A stretch of DNA of 64,000 bases from Haemonchus contortus. Taxonomy: Eukaryota > Nematoda > Chromadorea > Rhabditida > Trichostrongylidae. The DNA is taken from contig LS997567.1 in the NCBI GenBank assembly GCA_000469685.2, positions 38,343,005 through 38,407,004 on the forward strand. Reading direction: 5' to 3'. Below are positions 31,563-44,800 of this stretch, piece by piece; positions within the stretch are counted from its first letter, which is position 1, and every line of letters begins with the position of its first letter. Position numbers and translations under genes: made by a program. The notes beneath the pieces were generated by a model. It did not search any database. It was given only the letters and a program-made list of their open reading frames with translations, and had not been told where the DNA came from.

Positions 31563-32229
31563 GTATGGTAAGAGCCTCAGTCTCCCTGGAGACGGTTGCT
31601 CTCCGCTTCGGTTTAGCCGATCCCGTCTAGAAACTCATGAGGTCTGTGGCGAAGATCCTTTCCAATAGATGGTTTTTTGAAAACCCGAGTGTTGTATCCA
31701 GTTTCGATAGCTGAAGACGGAGGCAACGTTGCTTTGTTAACTGTCAATCATTGGCTTGAATTTTGGACAGCCGATTTTTGAAACATGGTTTCAGAGTTTC
31801 CCTGTCCTACGATGAGCAGAGTGGGAAGATATGACCATGTTGCTTATTGTGTATCGCTGAATTAGCTTGCAGAAGAAATGTCCTCTTCAGCAGGCAGCAT
31901 ACTTGTTCAAACCTCGATTTTTCAGCATCGTAGATCCACTAATTGCCTAAAAATTCGCCAGGCATGCCTACTATGCCTTCTTTTCAGAAATGAATGGTAA
32001 TCATGTGTCATTGTCGTCCCAAGCCGACTTTTTGCCTTCCAACAGAGAAATGGGCGAATAACAAGTAAGTCGGTCTCCGTGGGCGGTGACTGCACCACCT
32101 TTTTCTTATATAATTGGTAACACGCATGTAAGCGCCATCATCGCGATCATCACCTTGATAGACTGAAAAGCTAGTTTCGCCTCGTAGTTTTTGTCATCAT
32201 GTGCCCATGTAAAAAAAAGTACTGGCGTA
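31563..32229. other. Intergenic region between genes A and B, no gene seen
   Basis: About 670 bases. No exon matching the 5' exons of gene A and no recognisable transposon. If gene B has its own promoter or leader acceptor it should be here or in 32450-32840; I could not identify one. Confidence 0.4.
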
Positions 32230-32450
32230 GTAGGGGTGCGTGTGCACGTGCGCACGTACATGTGTACGGGCATGGGCAAACGCAAACGTGCCCACGCGAA
32301 AATTCACAACTTTAAGCTCTTTCTTGCAAACATCTACTGCATGCGTGCAATTGCACACATTTCGCAGTAATTTTTTGTAGTTTTTTTTTTTGTGAAAACG
32401 TATTTATGCACGTGGACACTTGCACGTGCGTACGTGCACACGCACGATCA
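32230..32450. repeat. Alternating purine-pyrimidine palindrome (CACGTG-rich)
   Basis: GTGCGTGTGCACGTGCGCAC near 32238-32262 is almost exactly complementary to the GTGCGTACGTGCACACGCAC segment near 32421-32446. Both arms are runs of GT/CG/CA alternation, which favour Z-DNA. Between them lie an AT-rich loop and a T11 run. It lies between the two paralogs. Confidence 0.6.
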
Positions 32451-32843
32451 AGTGCATGCAAAAACTCGTGCGCAAGTGCACGATATGTATTTCCTTGTGT
32501 AAGGTACTTTGAGCAAATTGTATGTGTGCAAATCCGAATTCAGATGAAGCTAACTTTATACACAATATAAAATGAATGGATCCCATATGTCACACCATAC
32601 CTACTAAGAACATGCAACTTTGTCGTCTTTAAATTGAGCAGCATTCAATGAAAATCCTACAGTATTCTCACAGTTGATCACATGACTCCTCTAAGTATAT
32701 CGCTACTAACAAATCGAATAGCTTTTGCTTAAAGGCAATATACAATTACTTTACTAGAATTTTTAGAATATATATGTTGTTTTTTGAAGGATATATGATG
32801 TTAGATTTAATTTTAAGAAAACAATTTAGACAATTTCGCGCTT

Positions 32844-35800
32844 TCAATCACTGTATATATTAACCATTGGTTTTGGTCCTTTGCTTTTGGGAAAAGTTGT
32901 AGATTTCTGTTCGTAAGCAGCTCGACGCTCGGAAACACTGGTGAGCACGAATGACTGGTCGGTATCGGAGCGGTCCTAAATTTAGCACATATAGTTCCTG
33001 CTACGGTAACCGCGTTTCTTAGGCCACTATAGCCCAAGTTTCCTTCACAATCGATCCACTGAAGCGTCTGGGAGGAAAATGTGTGGGGTGTGCTCCCTGA
33101 TTAGCGATTTTTTCTAATTTTCGATTTTTTTCTTCAAAATTCTAGTTTCACTGCTCTCTTCCACCCACTAGCAACTCCGCAACACGGGAGACGGGCAGTA
33201 GGATCGGATTCGTGTAATCGATTCGCCGCACGCGGCTGTCGCGAACTATACGATCGCCGTCATTACAGTTCTACCGGTCTTCGTACACCTCAACCGATAT
33301 GCGACTCTACTCTTACTTCTTTTGTTCCTGTATTTCTTACCCGCTGCTGCATTCTGCTACGTTACTTCGCGCGCGGCGTCTCCCTCTCCGCGACGCGACA
33401 ATTTCGATCCTACTGCACCACGATCCCGCAACACACCCCGCGAAGGGAAGGCGTCCAATCGGATTACCACTTGACCCAGGCTTCCTTCAGTGGCTGCATT
33501 ACCCATACGCTTACGCAGTTTTCTAGCGGTCTTGGGAGGGCCTAGTCAAAATGACTCACTCTAAGATCTTCATGTTGATGTAGCTGGTGTTCCGCGCTTA
33601 CAATATGTCCGGTATTGTGTTGATGCATCTCATGTCCCTTGTTGTGATGATCTGTATGGTAGATGTCGACGTCGTTGTATAGTACCAACGGGACGAACGG
33701 ATAATGGTTACCGTGAACCAATGCGCCACTATGATTATGTTGCTGAACGTGATGAACATGTGCTAGATGGTTGCAACAGCAGCAAGGCATAATAGCCTCA
33801 GGATGATAGTATGGAAGTGGTACTGCTGATTTGTGGGTTGCAGCAAAGGCCATGTCACGTTTAGCGGGCTGAAAATCGTTGTCACGATCATTTAAACAAT
33901 ATCAAATTGAAAAAACCGAATTTTGTCATTCTGCTGTTGTAAATAATGTGAGTATTAGGTGAGAGGAGTCAAGCGCTACTCTGATTGGTTGCTATAAGGG
34001 CCCACCAATCAGGCATTAGCCGTACGCTCTGTCATAGACTTGATTCGATAACCTGCACGCTATCAAACCGAACCTACGATCCTGGACCATGACTGATTTT
34101 TAAAATGTTCAGTACTGTAAACGGAAAAAGTAAACAGGACTACTTCGAAATTCACATTGAAAAGTAAGCCACTCAGTGGCCGACACTTCGACTAGTCTTG
34201 AAATGGAGTCAAGAACCTCTTTTAATTATCACAGAACGATTATACAAAGCCAAGAATGAAAGAGTAAAAAGTAAAGCGCCGATGTGAACGCCGTCTAAAC
34301 TCACGACCGGGGCCTGCACTTCCTGCTTATGACCAGTTGACACATGGGTTGTTGTGGTGCGCTGTTGTACCACAGTGTCTGCCTGAAAGTCTCTAGTAAT
34401 TCACATTTAAAAGTGTTGAGTGAAACAGTAAAGGCTTCAGAAGGTTTCGTAATTCTCACTGATCAATCGTAATTTTCATTTCACGAATTCAATTAATCGA
34501 ACAGCACGGACGTATATGGTGTAGCGGTAACTGATGCACTATCGATCACACGCGCATGGCCAGCTCGAATCCCGTAATCCGTCTAGGTCAGCCGAGCTTT
34601 CATCCCTCGGTGTTTTTTAACTGGCACCAAACTTGCCTGGGATGACAGAATTCATTTTAAAAGACTTATAGGCATTCAATACATCACTACGATTCTGATT
34701 TGAAGACATATTCGGGGCGCATCCTTCAGACGGTTCACCAGCAGCCGGATCAACTATGCAGTCCTGAGTCGGCCAGCAGTTTGCACCTGCCTTTCTTCGA
34801 ACTGACACTTTTCCAATGATTTCGGGCCTATTTTGCCCACCGCTGAGCAGTTGTATGACCGGAACGCTACTTTTTGGAGTTTGGATGATTTTGAGTTAGA
34901 CACCGCTCGTTTCAGTTCACGACTGGACCACCCATAGTGGGTGTGGCTCCGCACAGTTCACAAGGGCAGAATATTTGCAGTCAATAGAATCAAAGTATAT
35001 GGCTTGTTTCAGGATTAGCGTAAAAATACAGTGGCAGCCAATCCAAATGACCAGATTTGAGCGAAAAAACCATATGTTCAACAGCTTCTTCTAATCTATC
35101 CCGTGTGCATAAGTCACCTTTGACTCTACATGGTTATCATATGTTATCTGATATAAATCTCACCTTTGGAGCGGAATGCTGAACGTTTGTCTTGACGACG
35201 GTCTGTCTAAAAAATGCTCTTCAACCTGTTACATTATTTTACAGTATTTCACAACTTACTTTTGCTGAACATGATGCTGAGCCTGAGCGGCATTTGGCTT
35301 TGCCGACGCCTGCACGGAAGAGACTACTTTGCGCTCCTGCGCGATCGGAAGTATAGGACTCCTTGGAGATATAGGGGACGTGATTACATTGTGCTTTGTG
35401 GTGTCAAAATCCTGAAATTTCTCGATATATGCTGTAATCTGCGGGATGGTTCGTACAGTTTGAGGGAGCTTAAAGGGGATTCGGTCTGCTCAGATGCCTA
35501 GAGATCCGTTACTCTGGGGCTTTACAGTAAGACGACCCCAGGAGACCGTTCATTTTTCAAGGGCTGGAATCCCGAGTTACAAGAGGATTTTTGTGAATTA
35601 ATTAAATTCTATAGACTCACTTTTCGTCCGTAAACGTTGACAAATTCGCGAACGTTCCTCACAACTCTGATCGAGTTGAATTGATCCGAGTTGTTTGAGC
35701 GAGGAACACGAGCCACACTAACAGGTGCTGGTGGTGGAGATTTGGCTGAAATGCAAGATTCAGCTTATAGCTAAGCTAGGACAAGTAGTTTTGACAGTAC

Positions 35801-38800
35801 GTGAAGTTGCTGAAATGGAGTGATTCTGGACAGGTAGCTGTGGCGTGTAGTGGTGAACTGGTGAAGACACGTGGGACTGCACAGCCGAAGTTGCCACGAC
35901 AGTGTTAGTCTGAGGTTTATAAGAATTCTTTGAGACATGAGAACTTGAATCCACAACATTTCTCCCGGCACCGCCCTGAATATGTGATTTATTCAAGTCA
36001 TTCATTAGTTCCGCTGTATTGAAGACTAATTTTTCATTTTTCTCCCTTTTTTCCCGCCGCGTTCAGACTTTGCGGTAATCCGCCAAACGTACGCGACGTC
36101 ACGCCGAACACCGCGTCGTGTTTGCGTGGTCATGTCTATCTCGGTTCTGGGCGAAATGACCCGTTGTTTCATGTGCGCATTCCTTAGTTGGGGAGTACTG
36201 CTACATATCGCTACCACTCGCAAATTGTTACCTTCTAGTAAGAGCGCGAGGTTGATGTATTTTTGGGGTGTGGGTAATTCTTCCCGAAAACGTGTCGAGC
36301 CCGCCGCACACGATCCGCTGTCTTGCGCTTTGAAGGGAAAGGCTTCAATACCCAGTGAGGATACGGTAGCCGCCCTCGAACCACTGGAATTCGGGCAAAT
36401 TAGTGGAAAATTTTCTCTTCACTGCATATTTAGTAAGATTCAGTGGAAAATTGGCATCTTGAGCCATTCAAGTACCAAATATTATGCCACAGAAGGCATT
36501 GGCCCCAGGTGAAACAGAGCGAGTTAACTTTAGCACGCCGAGGCGAATGTGGCATAACCATACATCGCGACATGCTTGGCGTTCGTATTTTTGGATTGGC
36601 TACTTTGCGAACTAGCAGCAAAGTCTAAACGCGGCAACATTTGTGTCCAAAACACTGCCATATCATGGCCTATTGCAATGTTACTAAAATGGAATATACA
36701 GTGCGTTACAAAAGTATGGAATAAAGTAACAAAACAAAAGCACTTTTGTTACGCATGTATTTCTGAGTTGACTATCATGTAAGTCATATAAGAAGCACTC
36801 ACTGTGCGGATCACCTCATCAATGCGATGAATTGAAGTAGTTCTCTTATGAGTCTTATGTTCATCGTTGTGTTTGGCTGCTGCACCACCGAAAACGTTTC
36901 TTAGTTGGGAGACGCTCAGTTGATTCTCTTCAACCGACTGCTCGCTGTACTCCGATGGCGCGTAAGCATACTCTCCCTGCTCGTGTTGACTAGTGGAATA
37001 GTGATGAATCTTCTGATCGTAATGACCGTGGTCATTACCGTGTTTGTAGCGTTGCTGGCGGTCATCATAGTGATCATATCTCTTCTCGTAACGACCAGCA
37101 CCCTCACGTTGTTCATAACGATGCTGATCATGACGATCATGTTCATCTTGTTGGTTATGGCCATGAGTACGTTCCACGCGAGCTTCGATCTTCTTATAAG
37201 CATGTTGGTCATGTCGTCCAGCACGACAATCGGAGCACGTATTGGGATCGTGACGGTGTACCTCGCCATGGTCCTTAGCCTCGTAATGATGGAGTTTCGC
37301 AGTGGCCTTGGTTAGATCGCGTGGTTGGCGATAACTTAGCTCATTAAATTCATGGTAATGACTCTGCGGTTGTGGCACAGGTGGAAGTACTCCGGGTGGG
37401 GTGTTGCCCTTAAATAACTATCATTACCGTAATCGAGCAAAGAAAAAACGACAACTGAACGGTAGTGATGGACCGCCTACATTTTCATCGAGACTTTCGA
37501 AGATGTTAATCTCTTTGCGTGGCTTCTCGTGAACCTCGTCGTTGAACTGTCCTGCCTCGAGCTTCGATAGAAGTTCTTTCACTGCTGAAAATTGGGAAAC
37601 ATCAACTGGGGCTGGGCTTGGATTGGGCTGTACCGAAGCCGATTCATAGAAGGGATATTCGAGATTCGGAGAGTTGGTTTAAAATGCGTCAATGTGGATT
37701 TTTGAAGATATTTGAATTCTCATTGCTCAGACTACTCTCACCTGTTGACATCTATTCGCCCAGACTTTTCTTAACACACTTATACGTTGTTGGGTGTGTT
37801 AAATTTTCCCCGAAAATCGCGCCGCGCTCGCACCATCCAATCGCGCACAGTCGCGCGCTAGAGAGGAGGAGGATTGAATTCTCAGTGGAGGGGTACGGTA
37901 GCCGCTAGCCGCCGCGAAACCACCGCCGATTGCCGTGGGAATCCAGGAGAAGTACCAACGTCCTACGTTTACATGGTTCTACCTTTCCCATAAAAAGCCT
38001 TGAAGTTCCTCTGCGTTTGGGGATGGATATATTACTATAATAGTACCGTGGCGCGTAAAACATAAACCTCAATGTTGGTCAATAGCGTCTGTGGGATGCG
38101 CCTCGCATTCGACCTCCATTCAGCATTGTTTCGAATGCGTATGAGGCCTACACAATGACTTGCGGTGGCTAGTCGATGTCGTCCAGCAATCGTACCCAAA
38201 CCGTTTGTCTGTGGTAGTACGCTACCTGCTACGACATCGGCTCCGTTCCTATGGCACATACTGATGCATTATTTACCTTCAAGGTTACACCCTCTGCAGA
38301 ACGTGGGTTATTCATAAATTACGCATCACGCTGATCTCCCCCTACCTCCTACTCTCCACCCAAAAGGCTCAAAGTGGAGTGTTTAGCAACAGTGGGTGAC
38401 TCAACCCATAACCGTTTGAAAAAAGTGATAAGCAACATTAGATGTTTCTGGTGGAGCTAAACCGGGGCGGCTGAATCACTTATCAATTGTAAATAGTTAA
38501 AATCTCTGAGTCACAGCACCACCGGAACAAGGCTAAGACGAAAGATTACAGGTCATAGCCCAGAGTTTGACCCAGTTCTCATATGAAGTTCAAAATAAGT
38601 GCAAATTGTGCTAAGGCCATAATCATGGAAATTTTATCTCAGATGGGAGAAAAAAGTCGTTGCGCTCGGAACTTTGAAGATCGCTGAACATTACCCTGAA
38701 CGAAATCAAGGTTGATCATTGTCTAGGCAGAAGAAACTGCTAAAGAGGCCATTGAATGGTTCCAAATCTAGGAAGCTGATGTATTCGCGTCATAGCGCCC

Positions 38801-41800
38801 TTTACGCTAAGGTTAAAATTGAACACTCATTCAAACATCACCATGATTCTGAATGGATGTCAAATGTGTGGCTGCTTTCCGAAACGAGATTAACCAGCCA
38901 CTAAATAGCTCACTCTCCTTCTGTTTTCATAGACATTTCAGACACTTATTCTAACGTGAGCTTACAACTGCTCTAATTTCGTGAAGTCCATCATCACCCT
39001 CATCTCTTTGCCCATCACCCCTTTCGACGCGCCGAATATGTGCAGGGTGAGAATTTGCGTATTAAAATAGGGTTATGCCGTGCCGAATTACCCTAGGAGT
39101 CGAGTACCCGTGAGTGCCGGAACTTCTTCCCGTAATCGTACGGCAGGCGGCAGCGGTCACTCGGCAGCTACCCTATCCTTGCACCGGGGATTCGATCCTT
39201 TCCCTTTATAGCGCGCGACCGCTCGCGATCGTTGCGACGGTCGCGACGTCGTTTTCGGGAAAGATACCGGACCAGCTACCCGTACTGTATTTTCGTTCGT
39301 GTCCGCATATACTACTGTCAATACTTGATTTAGTTCAGCCGTATCTATCGCAAAGGCCCAGAATTGAAACTGAATTTAAACAGTAAATCCTCGTTTTTTT
39401 ACCAATTTTTAGATTTTAAGCAGCACTCCAAGCGAGATCTTACTAGCCTCGAAGAAATTTTCTCACTTTATGCACAACTGACAAGACCCATTTTTGTGAC
39501 TGAATATATCATAGATCTCACTGTTCTTTTACCTCCAGCGTTCAACGGAACATCCACATTCGGTCGCTGAGCACTTCGAACCAGAGTCGAATGGCCGGAT
39601 GAATGCATACTAGTTCGAATTTCGACTTGTTCATCGCTATGGTGTGTATCGACTAGAAGAGGAGATTCACGATGATGATGATGGTCCTTGTCGTACACCG
39701 AGTGTGAGTAAAATGACTCGTCGTTCTTGTTGTTTGTAACATGCTGTAATTTAATAAAGATAAATTCGTAACCATTTTAAAACATTAATAAGGTCACCGT
39801 GTTAGAGACCGCCACCCACTGACCACTTCTTTTTTCATATGATGACTATATTTCGTAGTAGAAGTGGTTCTGTGTGATGTTTCATAGAAGTGGGCGGAGT
39901 TATCCGTGAGCGCTGTTGCTCGCATGATCTCACGCATCATCGGCTCTACCACGTGTTTTCTCATCAGATCCTCGCTTACATCATCGTGCTCGTGATGCTC
40001 CTCTACCGTAATCGCATAGGGATCATAGAGTTTATCGGTGGTTGTAGTTGTGGTGGTAATGATCCGTTCCTCGTGAGCTTCATCAGAACCATGATCGACA
40101 TGAGGAGCATCTTCCTTTTCATGAACGTATTCCACATTTTCAAAAGTGAACTGATCATCGTCGCTCTGAACAAAGAAACGTATAGATGTAAAACATTATT
40201 CCATTTGCTATAACACTATAAAATTTGCTGCTAAATAGTGATAGTATTTATCTCATGGGACGTGGCAAACTACGAAAATATACTGCAAGCATTGTATTAG
40301 GTGTGTGCATTAATTTCCGCCGCTGTCTTCAAAGGGTCGTTGCGGGAACCATAATAGAGGCTCACCTGTGAATCCTGTCATATTCTGTACGATAGGGTAT
40401 TAGCTACCTACTTAAGGGCAGACAGATCAGTTTTTCCCCAAAATCCCGTTGCTCCCAGACCGATTCGTCATGAAACATGATAAACCGTCTCCCCGGGGGG
40501 CCCTTCTCCTGCTGTTTTTTTTTCAAGGAAACTGGCATTGAACCCACCCGATGCTTTTTGATACTTATAAAGGACAAGCTCCATCTAAATAAACCTCCTG
40601 AGATGGTTTCCCTTTACTCGAGAGTTTGCAAGGAAAGCGAAAAGCAAAAAGTAATGCTGTGCATGCATTTTATGGTGGGATCACAAGGGTGTTTTGAACT
40701 ATGAGCTGCTGAGCCCGAACGAAACTGTTACTGCTGACCGCTACGAAGACCAACTTGACTGCTTGTAGGATGCTTTCACCTAAAAGCTCACATTATCGCA
40801 AGAAAATATCGTGAGGTGCCGTTCCACCACGAACATGCCAGACCCCATGTTGCGAAGAATGTCCTTATAAAAAAATTGCAGTCGTTGGATGGGATCAGTT
40901 TGTTCAGCCCGCATACTCTCCGGATCTTGTTCTTTCTGATGACCACCTATACCGGTCCATGCAAGTCAGTTTAGCAGATACACGCTTCCGGAATGTCGAA
41001 GAAGTGCGAAAATGGGTGGATGACTGGATTGCCTCAAAAGATGAAGACCTTATTAGACCCGGAGTCAACAAGATACCAGAAAGATGGCAAGAAGTTGTAG
41101 CTAACAATGGGCAATACATTGGTTAATATACATTTAGTTTTAATTTTGTAATAAGTATGTTTTTGCACGCGAAAAACGGCGGAAATTAATGCACACACCT
41201 AATAGTTTATGGTTTTTTCAAGTATCCCTTCTTCCACCCCTCAAAATCTATCAAATTATCACCGGATATAACAAATGTACACCTATATCCTCCCCCATGA
41301 TCCACAGGGCTCCTTGGCTTTTGTTGTCTTCAGAAACGTTCTCTGGCCTCTTATCCCGACCGCTCACATGAGGTCACTAACAATAAGACGATGTTTTGCT
41401 CTTCGGTATGAAATACCGTAATCAGTCCAGCGCTATAAGACCCACGTTCCCATCTCATAGAAACCTAATGGCGAAGATAATTCAGAAAACTGATCTATAC
41501 ATCGTGATGATGATTGTGTGATTCCTGTTGATGATGTTCTTCATAATGCTGATGCGATTCTTGATGGTAGTCCTCGTCGCCATGATGGTGCTCATCCTGA
41601 AGCTGTTGCGATTCAACGTGGGCTGTTTCCGATGCGATCATTCTCAGAAGAGGTTCAAAACCGAGTTCTTGGTACTCAAGAATTTCAATCTCGTCGGAAT
41701 TTCTCTGAAAATCTTACTTTTCTTTTTGTGCATCGTTATGTTATATCATATTCAGCCACTGCTGTTATTATATTGTGCAGATTTGTATCGACTGACTTAC

Positions 41801-44800
41801 ACGTTATCAAACAAACAACAAAGGGATGGCAAAAAATTGGACCTTGAACTACATTGATCAAAAAGCCTCTGTCAAATAAAAGATAATAACCCTCTCCTTG
41901 GGTACTTTTTGAGTTCAACGACGTGCAGTGCATCAGTCGGCAGTCCGACGGCGTCACTGGCCACATGTTGTCAACGCAGGACACAGATCGATACCACTCA
42001 CGTGGCCCTGAACGCAATCTGTCCTGCGAATGAAACAATGTATGTCGTTGAACTCTGAAAGGGGGGACGCACGATTCGTGCGATTCCGGGTGCGCGCGGC
42101 AATTGCGCGGCGGAATTTGTGATGATTCGAACGACTCTGATGCCTACTCTTGGAGCACAAACTTGAAGTAGAGTAGATTAGTAGGATCAGCTGACCATAC
42201 CAACTATTCCACTTCAAGTTTGTACCCCAATAGTAGGCGTCAGCGTCGTTTGAATCGCACCGAATTTCGCCGCGCCATTTGCCTCGCGTACCCAAAATCG
42301 CACGAATCGGTACACACCCCTCTGAAAGCACCCATCCGAGTCCTTCCTCCAGCCTCAGCCTTTCCCTCCCCCCTATTTGCCCCACCCCCTCCTCTCCCGT
42401 CTTTCTAACACTATTGTAAAGAATAGTAAACTCAAATGCTAAAACTTTTTAATACTTGTTAATTTATATATTCACCTGGGGGTGACCATAGTGCCCATTT
42501 CCTGCGAGGTTTTATGAGCTGAGATCCGGAGTGAGCAATTTATCTGTCGGGGAAAAGTCACGATTCTAATCGCCTACTACGACTGTGAGTTTCTTAGCTC
42601 AACCTTTCATGTACCTTAGCCCGGGTTTATAATCCCCCCCCCCCTGAGTAGGAACGAAAACCCTGATAGAGTGCTTTCATCTACATCACTGGGATGCATC
42701 AGTAGGCTCGCGTTAATCAATACCGCATTCTACAGCGTACTTCGAGGAAAATTTTCGAGTTTAGTACGAAGGGAATTCGCTTTTTACATTTATTAGGCGG
42801 AATTTTCAAGACAAACCGAACGAATGGCACTCGAATCGAATTCGTAGTGAGTGACCTTTACAGGAGATTCTCTAGCAGAATGATCGTCACCCAAGTGCGA
42901 ATGGTCTTCCTCTTGTTGTACAGAAGATGCCACAGACTGGAAAGATCGTTTCTAGAGCAAGCACTACCATGGAAAATAATCAGTGAAGCTAGAAACCATT
43001 AAAAATCAGACATAACGGATAATTAAGCTAGAATGTAGGGGTGTAGCAATCTGTTTGAAGCCAACATGATTGCCCTGAAAGCCCATGGACCTTGGAGCTT
43101 CATATTGTTAATAGAAAGTAGCCGGAAAGGAGTTTCTGTTAGCAATAACTCATGTAAGATATGACACTGATAGGGTTACTATTTGGTGATTAGCGTTTTG
43201 ATTGGTACTTTTTCTTCCAATGAACGGGTCACGAGGTGCTCCTCAGCTATATCTAACATTTCTTTTGCAAGAATTCAACGCCCTTTATGGGCAGAGATAA
43301 GCGAAGAGACGCCTTTGTGATTGCTGTCGTTACTGATCGACCCATCTGAAGGGTCAGGAGAAGAGGAATTGGGTAGTGAAATAAGTTTTGTTAAAGCGAA
43401 AGTACACAAAGCAATACTCATCGAGGTGTGCGTCATCCATTTCGACATAATTTTACCATCTTTTCAGCAACAAAATGATATCGAGACCTTGAAATTTGTC
43501 ATCTTTGCAATCAGACCAACTACTCGGTTTTGGGAGCAAATTTTTGGCAGAACTTGAAATTTTGTAGTGCTCCAATGATCAGAAGTGAGGAAGTCGGACG
43601 CATAAGGTTTTGTTAGGTGGTAAATGGTCAAGCAGACCACTTTGTTTAACTTGGCCATGTGGCTTAGCCATTTCCTCACAAAGTAGTAAACTGCTTTCGA
43701 TATCTTTTCATGCTAAATTCGATCGAGTATATATGTACAAGAGGTACTACAAGGGTGTGCGCACTTGTCCCCGAAAACCGCGTTGCGCTCGCCGCACGAA
43801 ATACTGCCGCGTGCCGTGGAACTTCGGGGAGTAATACCGCCAACCGGTCCGGATTTTAATCCAAGAATTTCGCGAGTCCGGACTCGCTGAGTCCGGAAAA
43901 ATGATTTATCTGGAAACCAATAAAGCTCTCGTCTTGTGGACAATACTTAATCTCCCTACCAATAGTCCCATTTCAACAGCAGTCTCCCGCTTGCAGAAAG
44001 AGGGGCGACTCACAGAGTTCTATATTTCTGAGTGATGCATCAAATTCCCAGAAAACAAAGTAGTTAGGGGCATATACTTAATCGGGTAATACTTGCTCCC
44101 GTAACTCCTCTCGTGATGACTTATAGCTTTACCACTAATTTCAGATAGCTTACTTCACTTTATTTCGGTTTTATGCTTCACTGACGTCAATTTTTTACAC
44201 TTTACTTACTTCACGCTTATGAAGGCTTTTGAACTGCTCGATGACAGCGTCGTGACTTGGAGTGCGGAACGGCGCTATCGGTGTCCTTGCACCTTCACCG
44301 ATAGCCTAAACACGGATTATCACCAGTTGAAAAGTAGAGAGCAAGAAAAAACTTTTACGCAACAGAGATCAGGGAACAAATCCACCGAGTTGTCCCTGAG
44401 ATAAAAATTCCAAAGCAATTTTTAGAAAGGGTTTAGCTGTTATTCCGGAAAAACAGAAACTATACTTGGATAGAAGTACCTGACTAGTAATGAGTGCAAT
44501 TTCTACGGGATTATGAGATGGTGATTTCCAGCTCCTAATTTGCTACGCAGCCAGTAAGTCAAAAGGCGCTAGGTCGAAATTAGGAAGATGCATAGCAATA
44601 CTCAGTCAAGTCCTTCCCTGACGTCAACGAGACGAGACGTCAACGGCCTGGCTCGCAACAGGGACCATGATGGCCATACCGGCACCCGCTCGAGGAAATC
44701 GATTATCATAGGGACAACAGGCGACTTGAGAAATGAAAGAAAATAATATTTGAGAAACAGCAATGTACCAGAAGCAACTGAATGAACAATTACTTCTGGA

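Noticed and set aside
36905..37315. 136-codon hydrophobic plus-strand ORF resembling a membrane protein
   Set aside because: Exact antisense of the His/Asp/Gln codons in gene A's large exon. The minus strand has matching splice phases and a paralog; the plus frame does not.
41518..41857. Two overlapping 109-codon plus-strand ORFs
   Set aside because: Antisense shadows of the His-rich exon 41704-41501 extended into intron.
42385..42954. 143-codon minus ORF (41954-42385)
   Set aside because: It runs through the palindromic MITE 42062-42320; a similar frame is not kept in the other two copies.
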